This document shows positions 32,017-40,216 of a stretch of 55,055 bases of DNA, piece by piece. How positions within the stretch are numbered: the first letter of the stretch is position 1; every line of letters begins with the position of its first letter. Made by a program: the position numbers and the translations under genes. The DNA comes from Streptomyces olivochromogenes (GTDB taxonomy: Bacteria > Actinomycetota > Actinomycetes > Streptomycetales > Streptomycetaceae), in the NCBI RefSeq assembly GCF_001514115.1, contig NZ_KQ948471.1, forward strand, positions 1 to 55,055. The letters run 5' to 3'. Below the pieces are notes generated by a model. It saw nothing but the letters and a program-made list of their open reading frames with translations. It made no database searches and was not told the origin of the DNA.

Positions 32017-32616
32017 GTGCCGCGAAGAGTGATCTTGGGAATGACCGGGGCGACCGGCGCCGTCTTCGGTGTCGAGCTGCTCCGCCGGCTGCGGAACCAG
32101 CCGGACGTGGAAACACATCTCGTTCTGTCCCAGTGGGCCAAAGCGACAATCCATCTGGAGACCAGCCTGTCGGTTCGCGAAGTCACCGATCTGGCAGACG
32201 TGACCTATTCATGGAACGATCAGGGTGCGGCGATTTCATCGGGGTCATTCCGGATGGATGGAATGATTATCGCACCGTGCAGCATGAAGACGCTCGCCGG
32301 AATTCGAACCGGATACGCCGACGGCCTCATCCCCCGCGCCGCCGACGTCACGCTGAAAGAGCGGCGTCCCCTGGTGCTCGTGCCGAGGGAGACCCCGCTC
32401 AGCGAAATCCACCTCGACAACATGCTGGCGCTCTCCCGTATGGGAGCGAGAATCGTTCCGCCGATGCCGGCCTTCTACAGCCGCCCGAAAACCATCGACG
32501 ATCTCGTTGAGCATGTCGTTGTCCGAGTGCTGGACCAGCTGGATATCCAGGTGCCGTCGGCGCGGCGCTGGGACGGAATGCCTCGCCCATCCGAATTGAA
32601 AGGCGTAAGGGACTGA
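32017..32616 (+). CDS. ubiX: UbiX-family flavin prenyltransferase
   Basis: 199 residues from GTG 32017 (AAGG about 10 bp upstream). GMTGATGAVFGVELL is the N-terminal flavin/phosphate loop; GMIIAPCSMKTLAGIRTGYA is the UbiX/Pad1 signature; RAADVTLKERRPLVLVPRET binds the prenyl phosphate and R/E pairs are in place. UbiX makes prenylated FMN, the cofactor of UbiD decarboxylases. Its TGA overlaps the ubiD ATG (TGATG), so the two are translationally coupled. The pair resembles vdcB-vdcC of Streptomyces vanillate decarboxylation. Confidence 0.9.
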   Translation: MPRRVILGMTGATGAVFGVELLRRLRNQPDVETHLVLSQWAKATIHLETSLSVREVTDLADVTYSWNDQGAAISSGSFRMDGMIIAPCSMKTLAGIRTGYADGLIPRAADVTLKERRPLVLVPRETPLSEIHLDNMLALSRMGARIVPPMPAFYSRPKTIDDLVEHVVVRVLDQLDIQVPSARRWDGMPRPSELKGVRD

Positions 32617-34118
32617 TGTCCGAAATCAATGACCTCCGGTCCTACATCTCCGCGCTCGACGCGCTGGGAGACATCCAGCGCATCCCGCGCGTGATCGATC
32701 CGAATCTGGAAGCCGCGGCCGTCACCCGGCGGTCCACCGAGAACGGCCGGCCCGCCCCGTTCTTCGAACACCTCAGCGGGGCCGGCGAGGGGTTCCGCAT
32801 GATCGGGGCCCCGGGCGCCCTGTCGAGCGTTCCCGGGCACCCGCTGGCCCGGGTCTCCCTCTCCCTCGGCCTGCCGTACACGACGACCGCTGCCGAACTG
32901 GTCGAACATCTCAGGCAGGCGGGTACCGGGGAACTGCTCCCGCCGCGGCGTGTGGCAGCCGGCTTGGCGCCCTGCAAGCAGAACATCCTGACGGGGGAAG
33001 AAGCTCGTCTCGACCGATTCCCGATCCCGTTCGTCCACCAGAGCGACGGCGGTCCCTACGTCAACACGTGGGGTGTCATCGTCGCGAGGACGCCGGACGG
33101 CCGATGGACGAACTGGTCCATTTCCCGAATCATGATGATCGACGACCGGCACATGACCGGACTGGTGCTGCCGGGCCAGCACCTCGGCATGATCTGGCGT
33201 GAGTGGGAGGCCATCGGAGAGCCGATGCCCTACGCCCTTTTCCAGGGAGGCGACCCGGGCGCTGCCGTCGTCGGCGGAATGACCGTTCCGACCGAGGTCG
33301 ACGAGGGAGCGTATCTCGGAGCGGTGCTGGGCGAGCCGGTCGACGTGGTGAAGTGTGAGACGAACGACCTGGAGGTGCCGGCCTCCGCCGAGGTCGTCAT
33401 CGAGGGGTACCTGTCCGCAACGCGTGATGCCGTGGAGGGCCCGTTCGCGGAGTTCCACGGCTGGGCCCTGCCCGAGACGTCGCCGCAGCCGCTCTTCAGC
33501 ATCGAGGCGATCACCTACCGGGACGACCCGATCTGGCCGCTGGCCGCCGCCGGACGGCCTGTCGACGACTCGCATGTCGCACCGGCCGCGGGCATCTCCG
33601 CAGAGGTCGTCGCGGTCCTGCAGAAGGCGGGACTGCCCATCACGACCGCTTGGCTGCCGCTCGGCGCCGCCTGCTTCTGGACGGTGATCACGGTCCCGCA
33701 GAACTGGCGCGATGCGCTGCCGGGCATGGACACCGCGCGATTCGTGCACCGCATCGGCGAGGTCCTGAACGGCACCCGGGTGGGCCGGCTTTCCCCGGTC
33801 GTCTACGTCCTCGACGACGACGTGGACCCGGCGAACGACTCGGATCTCCTGTGGGCGCTGGCCACCAGAGTGCATCCGTCGCTCCGTCAGGAGCAGTGGC
33901 ACGGGCCGATCATGCCGTGGTACCCGTGCTTCCTCGAGGAGGAACTGCACAACGGCTGGGGCGCCATCGTCGTACACGACGCCCTGCTCCCGGCGGTGGG
34001 AAGCGGACGCGTTCCGCCCGCCACCTTCGACGGCGTCTTCCCGGCAGACGTGCGCGCCAAGGTCCTGGCCGCCGAATCCGAGCAGGCGGGCGACACCGGC
34101 TCTGCCGCATCGAGCTGA
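32616..34118 (+). CDS. ubiD: UbiD-family prenyl-FMN-dependent decarboxylase
   Basis: 500 residues. GGPYVNTWGVIVARTPDG and NWSISRIMMIDDRHMTG contain the prFMN/metal-binding region with the catalytic Arg; EVVIEGYLSATRDAVEGPFA followed by EFHGW carries the two catalytic Glu of the E-R-E triad and a metal ligand. Family reaction: reversible decarboxylation of an aromatic or alpha,beta-unsaturated acid; vanillate, 4-hydroxybenzoate or a cinnamic-type acid are candidates. It overlaps ubiX by one base. The small third subunit seen in vdc/ohb clusters is not present. Its stop codon lies in the first unit of a 22-bp tandem repeat. Confidence 0.9.
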   Translation: MSEINDLRSYISALDALGDIQRIPRVIDPNLEAAAVTRRSTENGRPAPFFEHLSGAGEGFRMIGAPGALSSVPGHPLARVSLSLGLPYTTTAAELVEHLRQAGTGELLPPRRVAAGLAPCKQNILTGEEARLDRFPIPFVHQSDGGPYVNTWGVIVARTPDGRWTNWSISRIMMIDDRHMTGLVLPGQHLGMIWREWEAIGEPMPYALFQGGDPGAAVVGGMTVPTEVDEGAYLGAVLGEPVDVVKCETNDLEVPASAEVVIEGYLSATRDAVEGPFAEFHGWALPETSPQPLFSIEAITYRDDPIWPLAAAGRPVDDSHVAPAAGISAEVVAVLQKAGLPITTAWLPLGAACFWTVITVPQNWRDALPGMDTARFVHRIGEVLNGTRVGRLSPVVYVLDDDVDPANDSDLLWALATRVHPSLRQEQWHGPIMPWYPCFLEEELHNGWGAIVVHDALLPAVGSGRVPPATFDGVFPADVRAKVLAAESEQAGDTGSAASS

Positions 34119-34175
34119 CACCCGCGGTGCCGTGGGCTGACACCCGCGGTGCCGTGGGCTGACACCCGCGGTGCC
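34116..34175. repeat. 22-bp tandem repeat over the ubiD stop codon
   Basis: Units 34116-34137 and 34138-34159 are identical (TGACACCCGCGGTGCCGTGG plus GC), and a partial third runs 34160-34175. The first TGA is the ubiD stop. Confidence 0.9.
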
Positions 34176-34246
34176 CTAAAGCCGGCGCCTGCGCTGCCGT
34201 GGACGTCTGGGGCGCAACCGCCACCAGGTGGCCCGCCACACGACCA

Positions 34247-34305
34247 GTACGACGCCCGCCCCCCTGACCGGCCACAGCCCGGCGGTCAGGGGGTGGGCGT
34301 CGTGC
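34247..34305. terminator. Long hairpin terminator downstream of ubiD
   Basis: GACGCCCGCCCCCCTGACCG (34251-34270) pairs with CGGTCAGGGGGTGGGCGTC (34283-34301) with a single bulge; the stem extends outward by GTAC/GTGC. It separates ubiD from the next gene. Remaining bases of 34119-34576 hold no gene. Confidence 0.75.
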
Positions 34306-34576
34306 CGGGCCCATGGGCAAAGGCGCGGAGCCGGGTGGACCGTCGTGCGCGGGCCCCTGCCCCGCTGAGCGGTGGACGCCGACCGGGTGAATGAGGAAGG
34401 ACGAGAAGCCGCTGGTCGAGTGACCGAGGGGATCTCGCGATCACAGGCGGGTACCGATCAGCGTGCGCGTCGGACCGAAGCGGACGGCGGTCCTTCAACC
34501 CCAGGCGTCGAGACATCACTTGTGTGGCACGAGTCAGCGCGGTTGCCGACCCGATGAGTCAGGAAAAGGGACAGTC

Positions 34577-35209
34577 GTGACCCAGCAGAATGTGACAGTT
34601 GCTGTCACGGGAGCGGGCGGCACCGGTGTGGCCAAGGCCCTGCTCGCCGCACTTCAGAGGGACGACCGGGTCGGCCATGTCGATCTTCTGGTGTCGGCCA
34701 ACGGGCGCAAACTGGTGGCCTTCGAATTCCGGACCGGCGAAGACCCGGACTCGGTGGTCCAGGCCCTGGAGGCGACGTCACCGAAAGTACGCTTCCTGGA
34801 TCCGGCCGACATGTCCGGACCGGTGACCAGCGGCAGTTACCCGAGCGACGCAATGATCATCTTGCCGTGCGCGGCCGGCGTACTCGGACGCATCGCTCAC
34901 GGCCAGGCCGAGAGCCTCATCGAGCGAGCCGCGGACGTGATGCTGAAGCAACGGCGCAGACTCGTCCTGTGCCTGCGGGAAGCACCGCTGAACCTCATCC
35001 ACCTGCGCAACATGGTCGCCGTCACGGAAGCGGGCGCCACCGTGTACCCAATGATCCCCACGTACTACAACGTGCCCGAGACACTCGCGCAGCTGCGGGA
35101 CGAGTTCGTCGAACGCGTCCTGCAGTTCCTGGGCCTGCCCGGCACGGACCGCTACCAGTGGGACGGCAGCGACACCACGGCGCGACGCGAGCACACGCAA
35201 GCGCGGTAA
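34577..35209 (+). CDS. Divergent UbiX-like flavoprotein
   Basis: 210 residues from GTG 34577 with AAAGGG about 8 bp upstream. It aligns with the UbiX at 32017 along its length (SDAMIILPCAAGVLGRIAHG against DGMIIAPCSMKTLAGIRTG; RAADVMLKQRRRLVLCLREA; YPMIPTYYNVPETLAQLRDE). Two functional spots differ: the N-terminal loop reads VTGAGGTGVAKALL instead of GxTGATGAxxGxxLL, and the SMKT phosphate-binding motif reads AAGV. It probably keeps the flavin fold but may not transfer a prenyl group; an accessory or chaperone role for UbiD, or binding of prFMN, are options. Separated from ubiD by a strong terminator, so separately transcribed. Confidence 0.82.
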   Translation: MTQQNVTVAVTGAGGTGVAKALLAALQRDDRVGHVDLLVSANGRKLVAFEFRTGEDPDSVVQALEATSPKVRFLDPADMSGPVTSGSYPSDAMIILPCAAGVLGRIAHGQAESLIERAADVMLKQRRRLVLCLREAPLNLIHLRNMVAVTEAGATVYPMIPTYYNVPETLAQLRDEFVERVLQFLGLPGTDRYQWDGSDTTARREHTQAR

Positions 35210-35503
35210 CGGACTGTGGCCTTGCGCTGCAACATGAAAGACAGTCGCCGTCCGAGCCGGCCATGGTTCTGGTCTTCTGGGCCAAGCGGCGGACGTCACG
35301 CTCACGGTGCGTCGCCCACCGGTACTGGCCGCCCGAGAGACACCACGTTCGACGATCCCTCTGGAGAACTTGCCGGCCCCGTCACGGAGGGCAGCCACTG
35401 TGCTGCCGCCGGCACCCGCCTTCTCCGACCCACCCGTCACGACTCGACGGCATCGTCGAACACATCGTCACCCGCACCCGCACCCTCGGCCGGTTCGGTC
35501 ATC

Positions 35504-35750
35504 AAAGAGCGTTTTGTCCTGGCGGTGGTGTTTGGTAAGTCATCGACCACGGCGCTCGCCTCGGCATCGATGTCGAAGCCGTCCACCGTGATCCCGCAGC
35601 GCTGGGTCGTCGAGCGCACCTTCGGCTGGCTCATGCGCCACCGCCGCCTCGCCCGCGACTACGAGACCCACCGCATCGCTCCGAAGCCATGACCCGCCTC
35701 GCGATGATCCACCTCATAAGCAGACGACTGACCCACGAATCCACCTCGCC
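35504..35750 (+). pseudogene. IS5-family remnant, internally deleted
   Basis: AAAGAGCGTTTTGTCCTGG (35504-35522) matches the end of the IS5-type copy at 40217. Directly after it the transposase C-terminal part appears: DHGARLGIDVEAVH across a frame change, then VVERTFGWLMRHRRLARDYE, and after another frameshift MTRLAMIHLISRRLTHES. The whole N-terminal and catalytic part is missing. 35210-35503 shows nothing recognisable. Confidence 0.7.
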
Positions 35751-35849
35751 AGCACAGAATGCCGGGGCTGTCCCCGATGACCTCCGCAGCGGCGGCGCGC
35801 TCCTGCTTGTGCATTTCCTTGACGGTCGTGAGCCCCCACCCCCACCTCG

Positions 35850-36338
35850 TCAGCCGGATAGCCCCTTCACGCGTGTCTGCAGGGCGGCGCCGTATCGGGA
35901 GTACTCCTTCCTGAGCTGGTCAAGTGTCGGGATGAGTTCGGCAGCAGCGGCGCCGAAGAACTCCTCAGAGTCGGTGAACTCGGTGGTGCCGTCCGGCTGT
36001 GGGGTGAGCACGAACGAGTGCCTGCCGAGAATCGCGTCGAGCGATCCGCCCTCCCACACCAGCCGGTGGGGAGCCTCCAAGTCGACGATCCTCATCGTGA
36101 CGTCCTGCTCGGCGGTGTCGCCGCCCGAGAGGCGGCCCGGAACCTCCGCCCCGACCACGACCTGGTCGGGCTTCGCGTCGAGGGACAGAACCGGGTGCCA
36201 CTGCGCATACTGGTCGAACGCCACGACCACGCGCCACACGTCCTCCACCGGAGCGGAGATCCTGGTCACTGCGGTGACGACAGGGGATTCCTTCACGATC
36301 GGCTCCTTCCGGTGTCGTGTGTCGGTCTCGGCGTTCAC
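35850..36338 (-). CDS. SRPBCC (START/Bet v1-like) family protein
   Basis: 162 residues from GTG 36338, whose GTGA overlaps the TGA of the preceding oxidoreductase, so they are coupled. TRISAPVEDVWRVVVAFDQY and AQWHPVL are the standard SRPBCC start; MRIVDLEAPHRLVWEGGSLD and GTTEFTDSEEFFG follow the polyketide-cyclase/AHSA1-like pattern. The fold binds hydrophobic ligands in a cavity; some members are cyclases or lipid-binding proteins. Operon with the quinone-oxidoreductase-like gene suggests it handles the same small molecule. Confidence 0.85.
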   Translation of the reverse strand: MNAETDTRHRKEPIVKESPVVTAVTRISAPVEDVWRVVVAFDQYAQWHPVLSLDAKPDQVVVGAEVPGRLSGGDTAEQDVTMRIVDLEAPHRLVWEGGSLDAILGRHSFVLTPQPDGTTEFTDSEEFFGAAAAELIPTLDQLRKEYSRYGAALQTRVKGLSG

Positions 36339-37258
36339 GGCACCAGCACGATCCGGCCGCGCTGGCCGCCCCGGGTGAGCTGGGCGTGGGCTTCGGCGGC
36401 CTGCGACAGGGGGTAGATCTGCGCCACGCGCGGCGTCAGCACGCCAACCTCGGCGAGCGCGGAGAGATACGAGAGACGGGTCGCTTCGGGACCGGCGGCG
36501 GTGAGCCGCACCACCACGCCTCGCTGCGGCGCCGGCAGCACGTCGCCCCTCACGCTCACGAAGATGCCGCCGTTGCGGACAGCCGCCAGCGCAGGGGCGC
36601 CCAGTGCTGCCGCGTCGAGCACGCCGTCCACGCCCTCCGGCACGAACCGGCGCACCGCCTCACTCAGCTCCTCGTCGCGCGACACGAACCAGGTGGCGCC
36701 ACGACCGCGGAGAAACTCCTCGTCCTCAGGCCGCCCCTGCGCGACGATCCGCGCCCCCCGCGTCCGGGCCAGCTCGACGGCGTAGCCGCCAACGGCCCCG
36801 GCGGCGCCCGTGACAAGCAAAGTGTCGCGGGGGCGTAGCGGGAGGTGGTCCAGGGCCAGTGAGGCGGTCATCGCGTTGAGAGGGATCGTCGCCGCGAGCG
36901 TCAGGTCCATACCCTCCGGGGCGGGGGCGATGGAGTTGACGTCGGTCACAAGGAATTCGGCCTGGGCCTTCGTCGGGCGCAGCACGGGGGCATCGAACGC
37001 GATCACCGGGGTTCCGACCTTGAGGGGGACACCCGGGCCGACCGCGTCGACCGTGCCGGCAGCGTCCAGGCCGAGACCGGTGTATTCGACCTCCTCCAAC
37101 GGCCTGAAGACCCCGGCCCACACAGCGGCATCGGCGGGATTGAGCGCGGCGGCCGCGACCTTGATGCGGACCTCCAGGGGACCTGGTTCCGGGAGGGGGA
37201 CCTCCAAGACCTCGACAGCCTCGGGTCCACCGATCTTCTTCACGACTGCTGCGCGCAT
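36335..37258 (-). CDS. Zinc-free MDR, quinone oxidoreductase-like (copy 1)
   Basis: 307 residues from ATG 37258, chosen because it aligns with the start of the paralogue at 38526 and AAAGGGAAG lies upstream. MRAAVVKKIGGPEAVEVLEV, PLPEPGPLEVRIKVAAAALN and PADAAVWAG form the GroES-like domain; LLVTGAAGAVGGYAVELART binds NADP. It belongs to the QOR/alginate-lyase-linked MDRs that reduce quinones or enones. First gene of an operon with the SRPBCC gene. Its promoter is nearly the same as that of copy 2, next to an HxlR regulator. Confidence 0.87.
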   Translation of the reverse strand: MRAAVVKKIGGPEAVEVLEVPLPEPGPLEVRIKVAAAALNPADAAVWAGVFRPLEEVEYTGLGLDAAGTVDAVGPGVPLKVGTPVIAFDAPVLRPTKAQAEFLVTDVNSIAPAPEGMDLTLAATIPLNAMTASLALDHLPLRPRDTLLVTGAAGAVGGYAVELARTRGARIVAQGRPEDEEFLRGRGATWFVSRDEELSEAVRRFVPEGVDGVLDAAALGAPALAAVRNGGIFVSVRGDVLPAPQRGVVVRLTAAGPEATRLSYLSALAEVGVLTPRVAQIYPLSQAAEAHAQLTRGGQRGRIVLVP

Positions 37259-37352
37259 GATTTTCGTTCTTCCCTTTGCATATTCGAACGCTATGAGCGC
37301 TACGAACGCTAGGCGAGTTACGATCAATTCGTAAGTAGGCACTTTAAAGTGC
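37259..37352 (-). promoter_or_regulatory. HxlR-type operator/promoter, copy 1
   Basis: Read on the minus strand: palindrome GCACTTTAAAGTGC (37339-37352), then CTACTTACGAATTGATCGTA, three TAGCGTTCG-like 9-mers, and the oxidoreductase start. Almost every base up to the ATG is shared with 38441-38525. Confidence 0.7.
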
Positions 37353-37385
37353 GTTACGCCCCTGATCGGGCAGGCGGCCACCACG

Positions 37386-37443
37386 GTGAAGTCGGTGCGC
37401 CGGGGCGAGCCCGGCATGTACGAGGCGTGCACGCATGACTGCC
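37386..37443 (+). pseudogene. HxlR N-terminal remnant
   Basis: GTG 37386 opens VKSVRRGEPGMYEACTHDC, matching the N-terminus of the intact HxlR protein (IEPGTYEAYMHDC), and lies at the mirrored position relative to the operator. Homology stops after about 19 residues. The following 37444-38004 holds no protein I can identify on either strand. Confidence 0.55.
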
Positions 37444-38004
37444 TCCAGTCAGAAGAGGCTCACCCGGATCCTGCGCTCACCCGGAACGACCCGGGATCCG
37501 GCCGTGTAGCAGAAGGAGGAATTCTCCACCCACCTGGGCATGCGCACGGAGCGGTTCCTGCTGCGCGGCCGCGGCGACAGGTAGGGCGAGGCCTTCGATG
37601 CGGTCTTCGATGCCGAGAGCATGAGCGCGCGCCGTGGGCACCTCGGATAAGCGCCCACGGCGAGAGAGTCCTCGGCAGCATCCGGCGTGAGGCTTCGAGC
37701 ACGTCATGATCCAGGACGAAATCCACGCCCGGCAGGTCCCTCGCCGAGTTCCGGCACGGCAACGAGCATCGTCCCCGCCGAACTGCGACCAGTTGCCGTC
37801 CGCAGCCCACCAGTGCCCCCCCGCCGCCGTGCACGACGTGGAAGGCGGCAGCCAATCACGTCCTCGGCGACGTCATACACGAGTATCGATATGCTCCCTG
37901 ACCTGCAGTGATAACTGTCCGAGCCCTGTGATGATCGCTGACGGCGAGGTCGGTCATCCTGTTCGGGCGCAGGCGGGCAGCCCGCACGGGGGCGTCTGTT
38001 GTCG

Positions 38005-38415
38005 TTACTGGTCGGTCTTCCGGGTGTCGTAGTGGGCTCGTGCCTCGTCGACCTCGTCGGTCTTGTCGGCGGCCCAGTCGCGTACCTGGGACAGCAGGCC
38101 GTACAGGCCTTGCCCGAGCGGGGTCAACTCGTAGTCGACGCGTACGGGCACAGTCGGTGTGGCCGTCCGCTTCACCATGCCGTCGCGCTCGAGCATGCGC
38201 AGGGTCTGGGTGAGCATCTTCTGGCTGACGCCTGGGATCTCGCGGCTGATGTGGCTGTATCGCATCGCGTCGCCGTATGACCCGAGGGTGCACATCGTCA
38301 GGCTGACCCACCGGTTGCTGATCGTCGAGAGCAAGGCCACCGCGGGGCAGTCGTGCATGTATGCCTCGTACGTGCCGGGCTCGATCTGGCGCGCCGGCTT
38401 CGCCTTGGTGGTCAT
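38005..38415 (-). CDS. HxlR-family regulator
   Basis: 136 residues from ATG 38415, with AGGAGAG 5 bp upstream. YEAYMHDCPAVALLSTISNR carries the conserved N-terminal Cys of HxlR proteins (a redox/quinone sensor in YodB-like members), and RYSHISREIPGVSQKMLTQT followed by LRMLERDGMVKRT is the winged helix. Divergent from MDR copy 2. It probably binds GCACT-N4-AGTGC at 38441 and the matching site at 37339, so it may control both oxidoreductases. By family analogy, quinones or diamide-type stress could be the signal. Confidence 0.88.
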   Translation of the reverse strand: MTTKAKPARQIEPGTYEAYMHDCPAVALLSTISNRWVSLTMCTLGSYGDAMRYSHISREIPGVSQKMLTQTLRMLERDGMVKRTATPTVPVRVDYELTPLGQGLYGLLSQVRDWAADKTDEVDEARAHYDTRKTDQ

Positions 38416-38440
38416 CCGTCTCTCCTGTCAGGAGCGCAGC

Positions 38441-38525
38441 GCACTAAAAAGTGCCTACTTACGAATCGATCGTAACCCACCTAGCGTTCGTGGCGTTCGA
38501 ATTCGCAAACGGAAGAGCGAAGATC
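38441..38525 (+). promoter_or_regulatory. HxlR-type operator/promoter, copy 2
   Basis: GCACTAAAAAGTGC (38441-38454), then CTACTTACGAATCGATCGTA, two TAGCGTTCG-like 9-mers, and the MDR start at 38526. Matches copy 1 except for a few bases and one missing 9-bp unit. Confidence 0.7.
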
Positions 38526-39446
38526 ATGCGAGCAGTTGTTTACCGGTCTGTCGGCGCACCGGACGTCATCGAGGTGGCGGATGTCGACCTTCCTGAGCCG
38601 GGGATGTTCGAGATACGTATCAAGGTGGATGCCGCTGCCCTCAACCCGGCTGATGTGGCGGCCTGGAGCGGTCTGTTTCCGGCTCCCGCGCAGGGCAGTC
38701 ACTTCGGGCTGGGCTGGGACGTGGCAGGTACAGTCGACGCCGTGGGCCCCGGCGCGGCGTGGGAGGTCGGTACGCCCGTGATCGCGATTGTGCAGGGCGC
38801 GACCGGTGTCGTGCGGGCCCAGGCCGAGTACACGATTGTGCCCAGTAACACCCTGGCCCACGCGCCGACCGGGATCGACGCCGTGCACGCGTCCACCATC
38901 CCGTTGAACGGCCTGACCGCCGCGCAATCGGTGGAGCTTCTCGGCCTCGGTGAAGGGCAGAGCGTCTTCATCACCGGCGCGGCCGGTGCGGTCGGCGGCT
39001 ACGCAGTGCAACTGGCCAAGCGGCGCAAGCTGACGGTGATCGCCAGCGATTTCGCCGACGACGAGAACTTCGTCACCAGCGTCCTCGGCGCCGACGCCTT
39101 CGTGCCCGCGAGTGACGACCCCGCCGCAGCGGTGCGCCGGCTCTACCCGCACGGTGTGGACGCTGTGCTGGACACCACCACGCTCGGCGTCATCGCGGCA
39201 GTCAGGGACGGCGGAACCTTCGTCACCACCCGGATGGATGCCCTGCCACAGGCGGAGCGCGGCATCCGGGTAAGGCTGACCCAGGTCTCCCCCGACGCGG
39301 CGATGCTCACCACCCTCTCCGACCTCGCCACCTCAGGCGCCCTCGCCCTTCGGGTCGCCCAGACCTACGCACTGGAAGAGGCGGCGCAGGCCCACGGACG
39401 CCTCGCGGAGGGTGGCCTGCGAGGCCGGCTCGTCCTCACTCCCTGA
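38526..39446 (+). CDS. Zinc-free MDR, quinone oxidoreductase-like (copy 2)
   Basis: 306 residues, ATG 38526. Paralogue of the gene at 36335: MRAVVYRSVGAPDVIEVADV, DLPEPGMFEIRIKVDAAALN, PADVAAWSGLF, FITGAAGAVGGYAVQLAKRR, and the C-terminal RVAQTYALEEAAQAHGRLAE align throughout. Probably an NADPH-dependent quinone or enone reductase. Divergent from the HxlR gene, followed by a 25-bp stem terminator, then by an F420-type NADP reductase. Confidence 0.88.
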   Translation: MRAVVYRSVGAPDVIEVADVDLPEPGMFEIRIKVDAAALNPADVAAWSGLFPAPAQGSHFGLGWDVAGTVDAVGPGAAWEVGTPVIAIVQGATGVVRAQAEYTIVPSNTLAHAPTGIDAVHASTIPLNGLTAAQSVELLGLGEGQSVFITGAAGAVGGYAVQLAKRRKLTVIASDFADDENFVTSVLGADAFVPASDDPAAAVRRLYPHGVDAVLDTTTLGVIAAVRDGGTFVTTRMDALPQAERGIRVRLTQVSPDAAMLTTLSDLATSGALALRVAQTYALEEAAQAHGRLAEGGLRGRLVLTP

Positions 39447-39479
39447 CCACTCGACGTCGTCCGCAGATCCGGCCGACGA

Positions 39480-39538
39480 GCTCGGACCGGGCCGCCTGCT
39501 CCGGCCATGCCGACCGGAGCAGGCGGCCCGGTCCGAGC
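39480..39538. terminator. 25-bp perfect stem terminator
   Basis: Left arm 39480-39504 (starts GCTCGGACCGGGCC) and right arm 39514-39538 are perfect reverse complements over 25 bp, with a 9-nt loop. It lies 34 bp after the MDR stop and 45 bp before the next gene. Confidence 0.85.
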
Positions 39539-39583
39539 CTGCTCGGGCGGCTCACTGCAGTTCACCTACGGAGGAAGACAATC

Positions 39584-40216
39584 ATGGCCGTCATCGGCTT
39601 TATCGGCAGCGGCAACATCGGACAAGCCCTTGCCCGACAGGCGATCGCCTCCGGCCACGACGTCGTGATGAGTAACTCCCGAGGCCCACACACCCTCACC
39701 CGGTTGATCGACGCGCTCGGCCCGAGTGCACGTGCTGCAATCCCCGAACAAGCCGGCGCGGCCGGCGACCTGGTCGTTGTGGCGATCCCGTTCCGCAACG
39801 TGCTGCAGATTCCGGTGCAACCCCTGGCCGGCAAGATCGTCATCGACGCGAACAACTACTTCGCTCCACGTGATGGACAGGTCCCCGCCATAGACAACGC
39901 AGACACCGCGGCAAGCGAAATACTCGCCGCACACCTCACCGCACGCGTCGTCAAGGCCTTCAACGCCATCATGGCCGCCCACATCATCGAGCACGCCCGC
40001 CCGCCAGGAACACCTCACCGACGCGCCATACCAATCGCTGGCGACGACGACCAAGCAAAGCGAGCCGTCACCGAATTCATCGACCAGATCGGCTTCGACG
40101 TTGTCGACGCCGGACCACTGGTCGACGGCCGTAGCATCGATCCGATGGATGCCTGGGGCCCGGTTCTCGACGCGGACGCACTGCGCGCGGCCATGGCCTC
40201 ACGCACACAACGCTGA
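39584..40216 (+). CDS. NADPH-dependent F420 reductase-like protein
   Basis: 210 residues, ATG 39584 with GGAGG 9 bp upstream. MAVIGFIGSGNIGQALARQA is the Rossmann N-terminus of the NADP oxidoreductase coenzyme-F420-dependent family; VVVAIPFRNVLQIPVQPLAG, IDANNYFAPRDG, VVKAFNAIMAAH and DAGPLVDGRSIDPM match further family blocks. Members transfer hydride between NADPH and F420, or act as plain NADP-binding reductases. The TGA stop directly abuts the end of an IS5-family copy (AAAGAGCGTTTG from 40216), so the last residues may have been changed by insertion. Confidence 0.85.
   Translation: MAVIGFIGSGNIGQALARQAIASGHDVVMSNSRGPHTLTRLIDALGPSARAAIPEQAGAAGDLVVVAIPFRNVLQIPVQPLAGKIVIDANNYFAPRDGQVPAIDNADTAASEILAAHLTARVVKAFNAIMAAHIIEHARPPGTPHRRAIPIAGDDDQAKRAVTEFIDQIGFDVVDAGPLVDGRSIDPMDAWGPVLDADALRAAMASRTQR

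Noticed and set aside
32475..34121. A 548-codon frame antisense to ubiD
   Set aside because: Shadow of a gene with full UbiD motifs and a coupled start.
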